Below, piece after piece: positions 32,445 through 42,176 of a stretch of DNA of 64,000 nucleotides. A program made the position numbers and the translations under genes. The stretch is taken from the NCBI GenBank assembly GCA_965213645.1, contig CBDBZX010000002.1, positions 930,001 through 994,000 of the forward strand. The letters are read 5' to 3'. This DNA is from CBDBZX01 sp965213645. Its GTDB lineage: Bacteria > Deinococcota > Deinococci > Deinococcales > Trueperaceae. The notes beneath the pieces were generated by a model. The model had not been told where the DNA came from, did not search any database, and saw only the letters and a list, made by a program, of their open reading frames with translations. Each line of letters begins with the position of its first letter. Positions within the stretch are counted from its first letter, which is position 1.

Positions 32445-34187
32445 TTAGTTCTTCGAGATGTCTTTCCAGAAGTAGTTGTGCGAAAGCATCGGGTTGTAGT
32501 AGACGCCCCCTAGCGCCTCACTCGCGGCGATGAACGCGCCGGGTACGGGCAGCGGGACGACGGGCGCGAGGTCGTAGTGGAGCTGCGTAGCTTGCGCGTA
32601 GAGTTCTTCGCGCTCGCTCTGATCTAACGAGCTATTAGCTTGCCTGAGCGCCTGGTCCATCTCTTCGTTGCTAAAGCTCGTGCGTCCGTCCGGGTAGAAG
32701 CCGTCGGAGAGGTAGAAGGTGTTAAAGAAGTTTCTCGGGTCGGCGTAGTCTGCGCCCCAACCGAGCACGAACATTGGAGTTAGTCCCTGATCGCTACGGC
32801 TCAGGAAGTCGGGCCAGGCGAGCGCACGAATGTTCATCGTGAAGTTCGGGCTCAAGAACTCCAGGTTCTCTTTGATGATCTCTAAAGACGCTTGCCGCGT
32901 GGTGTTGCCCGCGTTATAGAGCGCGGTGAACTGAAAGCCGGTGTCGAACAGTTGACCATCAAACGCTTGGCTAAAGGCTTGCTCCGCCGCCTCCAGGTCG
33001 AGTGTGCGGATCGGCACGTCCTCGGTGTAGCCGAAGAAGGAGGGGGGTAGCGCCGCTGTTACCGCCTGACCTTCGCCCTCATAAATCTGCTCGATAAAGG
33101 CTTGCTGGTCGAAGAGGTGCGCGAAGCCGATGCGGACGTTCGGGTCGGCGAAGAAGTCGGAGGGGATACCCTGACCGTCTAGCTGACCCGAGCCGACGTC
33201 CTCGTTGTTCTCCATCACGATGTCGGTGTTGAAGAAGACCGCCGAGACCGTAGTGGGGTTCCAGTCGGGGTTTTCGTATACGGTGACGCCCGGTGCGCCG
33301 CGAAGTTGCACGAGCGCCGCGCGGTCGCCTAAGATGGCGCGGTCCGCGTCGCCCTGTTGCAGCGCGAGGATGTTGGTGGACTGCTCCTCGACGTAGTTAA
33401 AAACGACGTTCGCGATGGACGGTGCGCCGTCCCAGTAGTCGCTAAAGGCTTGCCCGACGAAGGAGTTACCCGTCCACTCGACGAGCTGGTACGCGCCCGT
33501 GCCGCTCGCTGCGTTGTGCATAAATTCTTGCGTGAGGTCGCGCCCGATCCAGTCGGTCCAGGTCGCCTCGGTGCCGTCCCACATGCCGTTCTCGATGGCC
33601 CACTGGCTGTCCGTTACGCTGAACGCGGTGTACGCGAGGATCGAGAGGAACGCGGGGTCGGGCGCAGTCAGGTTGAGTTGCACGGTTAAACCGTCGTCAC
33701 CGTCGGGGCACTCGACTGCGCCGTCGATCATGCCCCAGTCGACCTCTTCTTGGTACGCTGCCGCGTCGCTGCCGTCGGTCTGCGTGCCCAAGAACTGGTT
33801 GCCGACAAGGTAGCTGACCGCGCCCTCGGGGTGCGCGACGACCATGCCGCGCTCCAAGGAGTACTCCACGTCGCGGCAGGTCATGGTGTTGCCGCTATGG
33901 AAAGGAACGCCTTCGCGCAGGGTGAAGGTGTAGGTCGTGCCGTCTTCGGACGTTTCGTACTCGGTGGCAAGCGCCGGTACGAATTCGTCGATGCTCGCCC
34001 CGTCGTAGGTATAGAGCGTTTCGTAGACGTTCTCTAGGAGTGCGCCCGAAGCGGTGTCGTAAGCGCGAGCGGGGTCGAGCGTGACTGCCTCACCGAAAGC
34101 GGAGACGACGTAGGTGTCGGCGGGGGCTTGCGCCGCGCCCGTAGTGAGTAGGGCGAGCAGGGCGAGTAGGGATAGAGCTTTTTTCAT
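32445..34187 (-). CDS. Peptide ABC transporter substrate-binding protein (third system)
   Basis: A 580-residue family-5 solute-binding protein. Signal peptide MKKALSLLALLALLTTGAAQA with cleavage near AQA; no lipobox. Family marks are EAVTLDPARAYDTASGALLENVYETLYTYDG, FTLREGVPFHSG and, near the end, ATQLHYDLAPVVPLPVPGAF. Two cysteines (MTCRDVEY and AVECPDGDD) may form a disulfide. GGAGG precedes the ATG. The gene is divergent from the lipoprotein gene at 34661 across a 473-bp gap. The solute is unknown. Confidence 0.94.
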   Translation of the reverse strand: MKKALSLLALLALLTTGAAQAPADTYVVSAFGEAVTLDPARAYDTASGALLENVYETLYTYDGASIDEFVPALATEYETSEDGTTYTFTLREGVPFHSGNTMTCRDVEYSLERGMVVAHPEGAVSYLVGNQFLGTQTDGSDAAAYQEEVDWGMIDGAVECPDGDDGLTVQLNLTAPDPAFLSILAYTAFSVTDSQWAIENGMWDGTEATWTDWIGRDLTQEFMHNAASGTGAYQLVEWTGNSFVGQAFSDYWDGAPSIANVVFNYVEEQSTNILALQQGDADRAILGDRAALVQLRGAPGVTVYENPDWNPTTVSAVFFNTDIVMENNEDVGSGQLDGQGIPSDFFADPNVRIGFAHLFDQQAFIEQIYEGEGQAVTAALPPSFFGYTEDVPIRTLDLEAAEQAFSQAFDGQLFDTGFQFTALYNAGNTTRQASLEIIKENLEFLSPNFTMNIRALAWPDFLSRSDQGLTPMFVLGWGADYADPRNFFNTFYLSDGFYPDGRTSFSNEEMDQALRQANSSLDQSEREELYAQATQLHYDLAPVVPLPVPGAFIAASEALGGVYYNPMLSHNYFWKDISKN

Positions 34188-34660
34188 AGTCCTCCAATGG
34201 GAAATGCGGTACGTTGAGGTAAAATCCCTCTGCTAAAGTTTGGTGCGACAAAGGTGACTCCGAAGCGCACAGGGCGCTCCCAAATAACCTCCTTTCTCGA
34301 GTATCACATCGTCATGACCTCATCAGTTTAACAAACTTATTCGCGTCTGCGTCACCTTGTAAGGAAAACCTGAAAAACAGATGACTTCATTAAGAGGTCG
34401 CTAGAGCGAGTAAGCTATTCAACTTTGTGCGAGTACATGAGCATTTATACATCAAGCGTACCTTATCATCAAAGGTAAGCGTGCGTGAAGTTAAATGTTG
34501 TTAAGCCTTCTTGTGGTTTTAGTTTCAGGGCTTCCGCGCAACCTTATACACATTTGACAGACACGCAGTGAGTGCTCGCTCGAGGCAAGCCCGTACGTCC
34601 GTACGTCTACCTCAACGCTGAGTACACGGCTTCGCGCCAACTTCACGGTAAACTATGAGG
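34188..34660. other. Divergent promoter region between binding protein and lipoprotein genes
   Basis: No gene seen. It holds a short tandem GTACGTCC/GTACGTCT near 34591-34607 and the -10 box TAAACT at 34649. No operator-like palindrome stands out, and the promoter of the transporter could not be assigned with confidence. Confidence 0.5.
34649..34660 (+). promoter_or_regulatory. Leaderless -10 box deciding the lipoprotein start
   Basis: TAAACT, six bases (which include an in-frame ATG), then GTG at 34661. The spacing rule seen at other genes favours GTG over the ATG that directly touches the box. Confidence 0.5.
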
Positions 34661-35260
34661 GTGAAAACGGTTATGAAACGTGCTCTTTTTAGCGCCTGCT
34701 TACTTCTCGGGCTAAGCGCCTGTATGAACCGCTCCGACTCGCTCGCGCCACTCGTCAACATCACCTCGCCCAAAAGCGGCACGGTGCGAACCGCTGAGAA
34801 CTTGCAAATCAGTGGCTACGCGCTGGACGACGAGGGTATTCGTTCGGTACGTGTCAACGGGCTCGACCTCTTGGCTGAACGTATCTACGAGGGGCAGCGC
34901 GACAAGAAGTTGGTGCGCTTCGCCTTTATTCCGCAGTCGGTGGGGGAGGGGCAGTGGGCCTCGACGATTGAGGTGACGGACATAGACGGGCGCGTCACGG
35001 CGCTCGACTTTCCACTAGAAATCGACACCACGCCGCCGACCTTGGAGATTACCGGGGTCGAGGGCTTGGCTGAGGACCGCGTGCGCGTGGTGGGCGTGGC
35101 GCGGGACAACGACCAGGTCGGGCGCGTCAGCGTGAGCGGCACGGATATTTCGTTTATTCCCGCACCCCAAGTCTCCTTTTCGCTGGACGTAGCGCGGGCG
35201 GGGCTAGAGATCATCGTCACCGACCAGGCGGGCAACCGGATTGTCGAGCAGCCGCAATAG
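34661..35260 (+). CDS. Lipoprotein with two Ig-like domains
   Basis: A 199-residue protein with a lipoprotein signal (LLLGLSAC, the cysteine near residue 21). After it follow two beta-sandwich-like repeats: PLVNITSPKSGTVRTAENLQISGYALDDEGIRSVRVNG and PPTLEITGVEGLAEDRVRVVGVARDNDQVGRVSVSG, both of the Ig-like type common in bacterial surface proteins (x-G-x-A-x-D-x-x-I/V-x-x-V). It should be anchored to a membrane on the outer face. Function unknown. The aminotransferase frame overlaps its end by 20 bases. Confidence 0.8.
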   Translation: MKTVMKRALFSACLLLGLSACMNRSDSLAPLVNITSPKSGTVRTAENLQISGYALDDEGIRSVRVNGLDLLAERIYEGQRDKKLVRFAFIPQSVGEGQWASTIEVTDIDGRVTALDFPLEIDTTPPTLEITGVEGLAEDRVRVVGVARDNDQVGRVSVSGTDISFIPAPQVSFSLDVARAGLEIIVTDQAGNRIVEQPQ

Positions 35261-36740
35261 TGTGTATGTTAAACATGCAAAAGCCAAAGTAACCGAAGCA
35301 AAACGCGCTGTGACCTCTTCGCGTCCAGCCAGTTCATCGCCTAGCTTGCCGATTAAAACGGGTGACGTGCCGAGCTTGGGGGGGCGGGCGTTGGGGCTCG
35401 AGAAAGCCCACGGCAACGGCGACTTGGTGCGCATCCTCGAGGTCTTGGGCATCGCGGGTCCGTTCGAGGTCTTGAATCCCTGGGAACTGAGAGACGAGCG
35501 CGGACAACACCTCATCAATGCGGGCGGTTACGCGGCCTTACCTTTCGGTGAGCGCTACGGACCTCTTACTGACTTTATCCAGACCCATTTGGGGACGAGT
35601 ACCAGCATGAGCTTGCCGCAGCAGTCGGTCTCAGCGTGGCGGGCGGCGCTAGAGACGAACCTCATCGCGCTGCTCTCCTTCTACGCGCCGAGCCATCACG
35701 ACTCACAAGTTTTCTTCTCCAACAGCGGTACGGAGGCTATCGAGACAGCCCTCAAGTTCGCGCGGACAGCGCGGCCCAGCGGAACGCACCTCATCAACTT
35801 TACGCGGGGCTATCACGGCAAGACGGCGGGCGCACTCTCGCTCACGCCCAACGAGGAGTATCAAGCGCCTTTTAGACCCTTGCTCGGCGGCGTCGTCACG
35901 CTTCCTTATGGTGACGCGCAAGCGTTGGAGGACAAGGTGGCTGAGCTTGGCGCGGACACGCTCATCGGCATCCTCTTAGAGCCCATTCAGGGCGAGGGCG
36001 GGGTGATTCAGCCGCCGCCTGACTTCTTACCTGCGGTGAACGCGCTCCGTGAGCGTGGCGTTCTGGTGATTGCCGACGAAGTTCAGACCGGCTTAGGCCG
36101 CTGTGGTCATTGGTTCGCGAGTCTTGCGGGCGGTTTAGACCCCGACATCATGACGCTCGCCAAACCGCTCGGCGGCGGCGTCCTCCCCATTGGCGCAACT
36201 ATTGCGCGGCGCGAGGTCTATAAGACGATGCTGGGCGGTCTGCAGAGCAAACGTCACTCGAACACCTTTGGCGGCGGCGCGTTGGCGATGGCGGTGGGGC
36301 TCAAGTCGTTAGAAATCATTGTGGAAGAGGGCTTGGTTGAGCGCTCGAGACAGCTCGGCGAGCATGGCTTAGCACGGCTTAAAAACCTGCAAAACGCTTA
36401 CCCCGACCTCATCAGAGAGGTGCGCGGCGCGGGGATGCTCTTCGCCTTGCAGCTTCAGCCTGTCGTTTCCTCCAAGGTTTTAGCGGGCGAGTTGCCGTCC
36501 CAACTCGGTAGCGCGTTGGCCTTGCGGCTGCTCCATCAGGCGGGGGTGCACGGGTGTTACACGCTGAACTCGAGCGCCACCTTGCGCCTCACCCCGCCCC
36601 TCAATATCCCCGAAAAAACCTTCGCCGAGCTTTTGGAGCGCGTGACAAATTTTGCGAAGTGCACTCCTAAAGCCTGGCAACTCCCGCTCAAAACCCCACC
36701 TTCCGTACTGGCGGGTCTAGCGCGTCTTGCGTTGCGGTAG
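35241..36740 (+). CDS. Class-III pyridoxal-phosphate aminotransferase
   Basis: A fold-type I aminotransferase of the acetylornithine/4-aminobutyrate group. Visible are FFSNSGTEAIETALKFAR (cofactor phosphate loop), YHGKTAGALSLT, EPIQGEGGVIQPPPDFL, VLIADEVQTG-like VLVIADEVQTGLGRCG, and TLAKPLGGGVLPIGA, whose lysine forms the Schiff base. The length of 499 is longer than usual (about 430) owing to a poorly conserved N terminus, so the true start may lie downstream of the listed TTG, for example GTG 35262. Substrate unknown. Its 3' end overlaps the convergent DUF2254 gene by 53 bases. Confidence 0.88.
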   Translation: MSSSRNSVYVKHAKAKVTEAKRAVTSSRPASSSPSLPIKTGDVPSLGGRALGLEKAHGNGDLVRILEVLGIAGPFEVLNPWELRDERGQHLINAGGYAALPFGERYGPLTDFIQTHLGTSTSMSLPQQSVSAWRAALETNLIALLSFYAPSHHDSQVFFSNSGTEAIETALKFARTARPSGTHLINFTRGYHGKTAGALSLTPNEEYQAPFRPLLGGVVTLPYGDAQALEDKVAELGADTLIGILLEPIQGEGGVIQPPPDFLPAVNALRERGVLVIADEVQTGLGRCGHWFASLAGGLDPDIMTLAKPLGGGVLPIGATIARREVYKTMLGGLQSKRHSNTFGGGALAMAVGLKSLEIIVEEGLVERSRQLGEHGLARLKNLQNAYPDLIREVRGAGMLFALQLQPVVSSKVLAGELPSQLGSALALRLLHQAGVHGCYTLNSSATLRLTPPLNIPEKTFAELLERVTNFAKCTPKAWQLPLKTPPSVLAGLARLALR

Positions 36741-38064
36741 CCTCTCCATGCGCCCGGTGTACCGTTTCCAAATCCGCTTCGATAAGAACATCTTTGGCAA
36801 CCTCTAAGATAAGATCGGCTTGTTCGGTAAGCGCGTCGCCGAGTTCGGGATGGTCGTTGATCGCTCTTAAAGCTTTGATCGTCTCTAAAAGATGCAGCGA
36901 TACCATCATGCTGTCGCCACTAAAGCGGCGCAGCGGCCCGAACGTGTTTTTGACTAAATCGGTGATGTTGACCTGCGTGTAGATAAGCCGGAGCTTGTCC
37001 TCGTCGTCGCAGAAATACGGCGAGTGCGGTTTGCGCGAGGCGAGCAGGTTGAAGCCTGCGCCGATGCGGTTGATGCATTCAATCGCCGTCACGGGGTCGT
37101 TTACGCCCGGTGAGAGCGCTCTCAGCGCCACTTCGGTCAGTTGGTCGAACAAGAAGTCGAAGTCTTGCAGCGGCGTGCGGCGCGGACCGAACGTGAACGA
37201 GGCACGCAGCTCCCCCTCGAGGTCGTCCGTTAAGCGCTCACTGGGCCACACTTGCAAGAGCGATCTGCGCTCGACCAGAAAGGTGCCGGGTCGGTGCGGC
37301 ACGTTGACAATGACGCCGTGCTCTTTGGCCGCCGCGACCAGCCTGTCTGTGCCCACCGTTTGTAGATAGCTGCTGTGCTCCATCGGCACGTCCCGCGCTT
37401 CCTCGTCGAAGTTGGCGGGAATCGTCATGGCGATATCGAGCGCCTCATCGCTGAGACCTCTTTGGTGTGAAAGCTGCTCTTCGGGGTAAATCTGCTTGAT
37501 GAGTCCCTCTAAACTTTTAGCGATGTTGGTGATGATACTCGACGCCTGAATGGACTCCGCTGTGTGATGGATGAAGTAGATAAACACGCCCAGGTTAAAC
37601 GCAGCTAAGAGCACCGAAAACGTCACCGCGAGGTGCGGTACAAACGAGGTCAACGCGGCGCTTTCGTCCGCCGAGCGTATGGTGCGTAATACTAACAGAC
37701 AGTAGATAAAGGTGCCGATAAAGCTGCCTAAAACGAACTGATTGCCCCGGTCGCGCATGAAGTTGCCTAAAAGCCTCGGCCCGTATTGCCCCGAGGTGAG
37801 CGATAAAACGACCATCGTGATGGAAAAGGCCACGCCCGCCACGCCGATCATGGAGCCTGAAATCGTCGAGAGCAAGGCGCGTGCGCCGTCGGGCTGATTG
37901 AGGTAGATGAACGGGATATTGCGCAACCAGGTGAGCTTGTCGTCGCCCGTGTCAAGCCACACCATAAGCGTAGCGAGAAGGACCGAGCCCAAGGTCATTA
38001 GACCCGGCAAGAACCAGTAGCTCGCTAAGAGTGCGTCCCAAGTGCTGACGAATTTAGTGCGCAT
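36688..38064 (-). CDS. DUF2254 membrane protein
   Basis: A 458-residue protein with two N-terminal membrane helices, then RALLSTISGSMIGVAGVAFSITMVVLSLTSGQYGPRLLGNFMRDRGNQFVLGSFIGTFIYCLLVLRTIR (the DUF2254 core, about residues 65-135), a fourth helix, and a soluble C-terminal half ending in PLRRFSGDSMMVSLHLLETIKAL. Function is unknown for the family. ATG 38064 is chosen over an upstream TTG as it starts the conserved part. It is next to TerC, also on the minus strand, which could hint at an envelope or ion-stress role. Confidence 0.85.
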   Translation of the reverse strand: MRTKFVSTWDALLASYWFLPGLMTLGSVLLATLMVWLDTGDDKLTWLRNIPFIYLNQPDGARALLSTISGSMIGVAGVAFSITMVVLSLTSGQYGPRLLGNFMRDRGNQFVLGSFIGTFIYCLLVLRTIRSADESAALTSFVPHLAVTFSVLLAAFNLGVFIYFIHHTAESIQASSIITNIAKSLEGLIKQIYPEEQLSHQRGLSDEALDIAMTIPANFDEEARDVPMEHSSYLQTVGTDRLVAAAKEHGVIVNVPHRPGTFLVERRSLLQVWPSERLTDDLEGELRASFTFGPRRTPLQDFDFLFDQLTEVALRALSPGVNDPVTAIECINRIGAGFNLLASRKPHSPYFCDDEDKLRLIYTQVNITDLVKNTFGPLRRFSGDSMMVSLHLLETIKALRAINDHPELGDALTEQADLILEVAKDVLIEADLETVHRAHGEATATQDALDPPVRKVGF

Positions 38065-38147
38065 AGATAAACCTGCGATGAGTTCCAAATACGTTAAAAG
38101 TGAAAGGCGTTTGGTTTCTTACTTTCAACTCGCCGTTTCGCTTCTGT

Positions 38148-38197
38148 GAAAACTTTGTAATCGGTTCCTTTCGCATTCGCGAAAACTTCGTAATCGG
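38148..38197. repeat. 33-bp direct repeat between DUF2254 and TerC genes
   Basis: GAAAACTTTGTAATCGG at 38148 and GAAAACTTCGTAATCGG at 38181. Confidence 0.7.
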
Positions 38198-38243
38198 GAG
38201 ACTGCGTAACCCCGAAAGGGGATTGCTCGTTGCTTTCAACGTC

Positions 38244-39026
38244 TTAGTCATTGCTCGCCGCCCGTCCGCTTTCAGTCGCGCTCTCCTCCGTATAAGGTTG
38301 ATGCAGCTTCACGGGCTTGCTTCCGCGCAGACGCAAGTTGATCATCTCGACAAAAACGGCGAAGCCCATCGAGAAGTAGATGTAGCCTTTAGGGATGTGC
38401 TGCTCAAAGCTCTCCGCGACCAAGGACACGCCGATGAGAATCAAAAACGAGAGCGCCAACATCTTGACCGTAGGATGCTCTTCGACAAAGGTGCTGATAG
38501 GCCCCGCCGAGATGAGCATAATGCCCACCGCAATCACGACGGCTGTCACCATCACCCCGAGATCGTCGGCCATGCCGACAGCCGTAATGACTGAGTCGAG
38601 CGAGAAGACCACATCTAAGATCAGAATCTGTACGATAACGGCGGTAAAGGAGGGGGCCACGCGCTTGCTGTCATGCCCCTCTTCGCCCTCCAACTTCTGG
38701 TGAATCTCCTGGGTCGCTTTACCGATGAGGAAAAGCCCACCCGCCAACAAGATGAGGTCGCGCCCGGAAATCTCCTGACCCAACACGGTAAAAAGAGGCT
38801 CGGTCAGGCCAATGATCCAACTGATGGAAAAGAGCAGGGCGACACGCGTGAACATCGCCAAAAAGAGACCCACGTTACGCGCTCTGGGCTGCTGCTTTTC
38901 GGGCAATTTCGACGAGACGATGGAGATGAAGACGATGTTATCTATACCTAGTACGATTTCTAAGAGGGTGAGGGTGAGGAGCGCAACCCACGCTTCGGGA
39001 GTGCTGACCCACGAAAATAAGTCCAT
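38244..39026 (-). CDS. TerC family integral membrane protein
   Basis: A 260-residue protein with about seven hydrophobic helices. The start WVALLTLTLLEIVLGIDNIVFISIV contains the conserved acidic pair E-x5-D-N, and the second half repeats it in LDVVFSLDSVITAVGMADDL, as is typical for TerC/YoaE-type proteins. Members are tied to tellurite resistance and to manganese or other metal export during protein secretion. The cytoplasmic loop EGEEGHDSKRVAP separates the halves. It is monocistronic, with a weak ribosome site. Confidence 0.92.
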   Translation of the reverse strand: MDLFSWVSTPEAWVALLTLTLLEIVLGIDNIVFISIVSSKLPEKQQPRARNVGLFLAMFTRVALLFSISWIIGLTEPLFTVLGQEISGRDLILLAGGLFLIGKATQEIHQKLEGEEGHDSKRVAPSFTAVIVQILILDVVFSLDSVITAVGMADDLGVMVTAVVIAVGIMLISAGPISTFVEEHPTVKMLALSFLILIGVSLVAESFEQHIPKGYIYFSMGFAVFVEMINLRLRGSKPVKLHQPYTEESATESGRAASND

Positions 39027-39126
39027 TGTTGTCCCTTGGATGCTCCCTGGCTAGGAACATGGTGAAGTCGGCCCCTAGTATACCCTGCTACCTCGAGCAA
39101 ATTCAGGGCGTCCTACGCTTCACTAT

Positions 39127-39394
39127 GTCACCCCGAGCCCTTGACAGGATAGACTCCGTGAGGGGTCTCGCCTTGCAATCTCTGCTAAAAGAGTCAGCAA
39201 GGTCAGAGATTCTTCGACTCCGCTTTGCTTCGCTCAGAATGACAGCAGTAGTGTGTCACCCTGAGCTTGTCGAAGGGTCTCGCAACTCATTCTGTGTCAG
39301 TGGGGGAGGCAAATGGAGATTCTTCTACTTCATGGAACCTGCCCTAATGAGGGTGGAGTCTATTCTATAGCTCGCTGTAGGGCTCAGAATGACA
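39127..39394. repeat. Two tandem copies of dispersed repeat family R
   Basis: The first unit runs 39127-39243 (GTCACCCCGAGC to GCTCAGAATGAC) and the second 39255-39394 (GTCACCCTGAGCTTGTCG to GGCTCAGAATGAC). Both show GAGATTCTTC in the core. They fill most of the 461-bp gap between TerC and the BTAD regulator, where no gene is seen. Confidence 0.85.
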
Positions 39395-39487
39395 TGGTTC
39401 ATTGATTACTTGACGCTGAAGGCTCTTCGCTCAGGGTTATTCCTATGGGGATGACCCGGAAACCGTACCCCCTCCAACCCACGGCCT

Positions 39488-41809
39488 CTACTCCAAAGTG
39501 TGGCACGGCGCTCGAGAAGGGTCTGCTAAGTAGCTCGCGCCTAGCGCCTCGAGCCGCCTCAACACCTCCCGCTTGAGCGCAACGTCGTGCGTCAGGTCGG
39601 CGAGCGTGCTGAGTCCTTTGAGCGCCCTTTTCCTCAGCGCTTTCGCCTCAGCGCGTTGGGCAAAGTCGCTGGACTCACTCGTGCACCAGAGCGTCTGAAA
39701 GTAGCGCAGCCGCGCCTCTTTGTCAGCGCGAATGTGCCGCGCGGCGAGGGCCGCTTGCAGGAGGTAGGGAGCCGCTTTTTCGCCCTTGCGTGCGCCTAAC
39801 CAGTGCTGCGCGATTCGCTCGGGTTGACGCGCGACCTGGGCCTCGAGGACGAGCGCGGTGCGTTCGTGGAGGATTCGTGCGAGCGCCCTAGGTATATGCG
39901 CCAAGACCGCCTCGTAGATGAGGTCGTGTACGAAGTGCTCACCCGCTAAGACCTGGGCGTGTTCGAGTTCCTCCAACCCCTCGGCGACAGCTAAGGGGGT
40001 CATCTCGACGATGTCGGCTAAGGTATGAACGTCCACGCTAACCTGCCCTTGGCTGAGCGCTTTGGCCCGCGCAACGCGCAAGGCGAGCGGTGAGAGCGTC
40101 TCCAGGCGGCGGCGGATGAGCGCACCCGCCTGGCTAGGCGCGTGAAGGTCAAAGATAGGGAGATCAAGGGTGGAGAGGTCGAGGAGGGGCGCGGCCTTGA
40201 GGTCGCCACTGCGCTTCATGCTCTTGAGCGTCTCCAAGGTCAACATGGGGTTGCCGCCCGCGTAGCGGTGCAAGCGGCGGGCCAGCTCGACGCCGCCGGG
40301 CAGCCCTAAACTTTCCACGAGTTCCCCCACGGCGCTCGAGTCGAGCGGTTCCACCTTGAGGCGCACCCCTACGCCCGACTCTAAAAGCGGCGCGACGTAG
40401 CGCTCAAAGCCTTCCGGCGTCTCCTCGGGCCTATAGGCGACGATGATGGCGGCGGACGCTGAGCGGGTCACAAGCTGAGCGAATACTTGGGCGGCGAGCC
40501 TGTGGCTGGCGTGGTCGATGTAATGAATATCGTCAGCGGGCAACGCGGCGACGCTGCGCCGCATCCGCTCGAAGAGCGAGGTGAGCGCCTCGGTGAAGCG
40601 CAAGCACTTGCCGGGGGTGTCCAAAGGTGACGGGGTGAGCCCAGGGGTGTATCTGTGCATATGCGAGGCGTGCGCTAAGAAGCCCTGTGGGACCTCTTGG
40701 GTGTTCTCTTGAGGTAGCTGTGGCAAGAGCCGCGCCAAGGCTAAGCGCTCCCAGTCCGCTAGCTGAACTTCGGGGTGCGCTGCGAGAAAGCGGTGCAGAC
40801 CTCTAGCGAGGACGATGTAGGGCGAATGAACGTCGCCCGGTCTCGCCTCATTGAAGATGGCTGACCCCAGATGCCGGGTGAAGTCGCGCAGCAGCCGCGT
40901 CTTACCAACGCCCGCTACGCCCTCCAAAAAGATCACCTTACCCGCTCTTTGCGCCGCCAGCATCTGCGCCCAGACCTCCCCTCGCCCGACGAGGTGCGGG
41001 GGCCGCAGCAGTTGCAGCGGGAGCGTCGCGCTCTGCTGCGGCAGGCCCTCCGCGCGGCTCTTCTCGATGAGGTGCGCGAGTTCTAAGGTCTCGGACAGGG
41101 GCTCCACGCCCAGCTCGAGCATCATCACGCGCCGACACGCGGCGAACTGCTCAGAAGCCGCCGCCAAGTCGCCCTGACGGTAGTGGAGCCGCATGGCGGC
41201 GCGGTAGCTCGTCTCGTCTAGGGGCTCGAGCGCGATGAGATGTCGGGTCAGTTCTAAAGCCCCCGAGAGGTCGCCGCGCGCCTCTAACCGCGCGACTTCG
41301 CCGCGCAGCGCGGCGCGGCGCTCGTCCTCTACGGACGAGCGGCGCTCGCTGAGCCAATCCTCGAACGCAGGCGCGTCGGCGACCCGGACATCCCCTAGTA
41401 GCGCCCCTTCAGACAGCTCGAGGACCTCGGCGTAGCGCTGCGCTTTCAGCGCGGCGCGAAAGCGCGTCAGGTCACTTTTCACCGCCACGCGCACCCGCCG
41501 TTCGTCGTCGTGAAGCCACGCCCGCGCCCCCGGCAGTTGCCGAAGCTGATAGAGCGCCTGGCGCAAGTTCGCGTAGCGGCCCGGTCCCCAGAGCAGTTCA
41601 GCGAGTTCGTCTCTCGTCAAGCCTTCGGGCGTGGCGGCGAGCACATAGAGTAGGGCGCTCCCTTTCTGTGAGACGAGGCGCAGCGGCGCACCTCGCCACG
41701 AGAGGCGCGGCGAGCCGAAGAGCTGCGCGTCCAGCGCGTCAGACGTGCTTAGAGCGCCTCCCATGAGCGGCGCGGCGGCGAACAAATCTGAAGCTGTGTA
41801 ATAGTTCAT
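39488..41809 (-). CDS. BTAD-type transcriptional regulator with AAA ATPase domain
   Basis: A 773-residue SARP/AfsR-like regulator. Residues about 25-115 form an OmpR-type winged helix (LTRDELAELLWGPGRYANLRQALYQLRQL). Residues about 115-255 are the bacterial transcriptional activation domain with TPR-like helices (GALELTRHLIALEPLDETSYRAAMRLHYRQGD). A P-loop GVAGVGKT (297-304) and ADDIHYIDHASHRLA make the ATPase module, and the rest is helical repeats. Such proteins activate stress or secondary-metabolism genes after signal sensing. Its ATG is six bases after TAGATT, so autonomous leaderless transcription is likely. Targets cannot be deduced. Confidence 0.9.
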   Translation of the reverse strand: MNYYTASDLFAAAPLMGGALSTSDALDAQLFGSPRLSWRGAPLRLVSQKGSALLYVLAATPEGLTRDELAELLWGPGRYANLRQALYQLRQLPGARAWLHDDERRVRVAVKSDLTRFRAALKAQRYAEVLELSEGALLGDVRVADAPAFEDWLSERRSSVEDERRAALRGEVARLEARGDLSGALELTRHLIALEPLDETSYRAAMRLHYRQGDLAAASEQFAACRRVMMLELGVEPLSETLELAHLIEKSRAEGLPQQSATLPLQLLRPPHLVGRGEVWAQMLAAQRAGKVIFLEGVAGVGKTRLLRDFTRHLGSAIFNEARPGDVHSPYIVLARGLHRFLAAHPEVQLADWERLALARLLPQLPQENTQEVPQGFLAHASHMHRYTPGLTPSPLDTPGKCLRFTEALTSLFERMRRSVAALPADDIHYIDHASHRLAAQVFAQLVTRSASAAIIVAYRPEETPEGFERYVAPLLESGVGVRLKVEPLDSSAVGELVESLGLPGGVELARRLHRYAGGNPMLTLETLKSMKRSGDLKAAPLLDLSTLDLPIFDLHAPSQAGALIRRRLETLSPLALRVARAKALSQGQVSVDVHTLADIVEMTPLAVAEGLEELEHAQVLAGEHFVHDLIYEAVLAHIPRALARILHERTALVLEAQVARQPERIAQHWLGARKGEKAAPYLLQAALAARHIRADKEARLRYFQTLWCTSESSDFAQRAEAKALRKRALKGLSTLADLTHDVALKREVLRRLEALGASYLADPSRAPCHTLE

Positions 41810-41821
41810 AGACGAAATCTA
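41810..41821 (-). promoter_or_regulatory. Leaderless -10 box for the BTAD regulator
   Basis: TAGATT on the minus strand, six bases, then ATG. Confidence 0.6.
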
Positions 41822-41893
41822 GCTCAAGGGGGCTGAACGCACCCTGACCGGAATCTGCTGCACGCTCATGCGTTCATGAAATGCGCCCCCGGC

Positions 41894-41923
41894 TTGACGC
41901 TGAGCCAGCAAACACGTCACAAT
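41894..41923 (+). promoter_or_regulatory. Probable promoter of the SAM riboswitch
   Basis: TTGACG, an 18-bp spacer and CACAAT, about 65 bases before the aptamer. Confidence 0.45.
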
Positions 41924-41990
41924 GGGCTACTAGCTGAACTCGGCGTGTCTAAGCCGAGATTTTGATACTCGAGCCCACGCTTCTACCTCT

Positions 41991-42131
41991 AGGCTCGAGC
42001 CTCATCCAGAGCAGCCGAGGGACCTGGCCCTAAGACGCTGCAGCAACCAGCTTTCATATAAGCGGGTGCTTCTTCCAGCCGAATGAAGGTCACGATGACC
42101 TCTTCGTTTGGACAGATGAGAAGGCTCTCGC
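41991..42131 (+). promoter_or_regulatory. SAM-I (S-box) type riboswitch
   Basis: The conserved core is clear: CTCATCCAGAG at 42001, then GAGGGACCTGGCCC, then GACGC and GCAGCAACC, and the closing strand GACAGATGAGAAGGCTC near 42111-42127, which pairs with GAGCCTCATC to form P1. The P3/P4 arms are GCTTCTTCCAGCC and GGTCACGATGACC. S-adenosylmethionine binding should shut off the methionine-synthesis gene downstream, here metF. No U-rich terminator follows, and AGGAGG at 42164-42169 lies close behind, so control of translation is more likely. A repeat and a short ORF separate it from metF. Confidence 0.85.
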
Positions 42132-42176
42132 TTTGACCCTTCTTGAATTCACGCATGTTCCTTAGGAGGGTTTGTT

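Noticed and set aside
30168..34187. A complete separate peptide transporter
   Set aside because: No ATPase gene accompanies this set, so it is described as binding protein plus permeases that need a motor encoded elsewhere.
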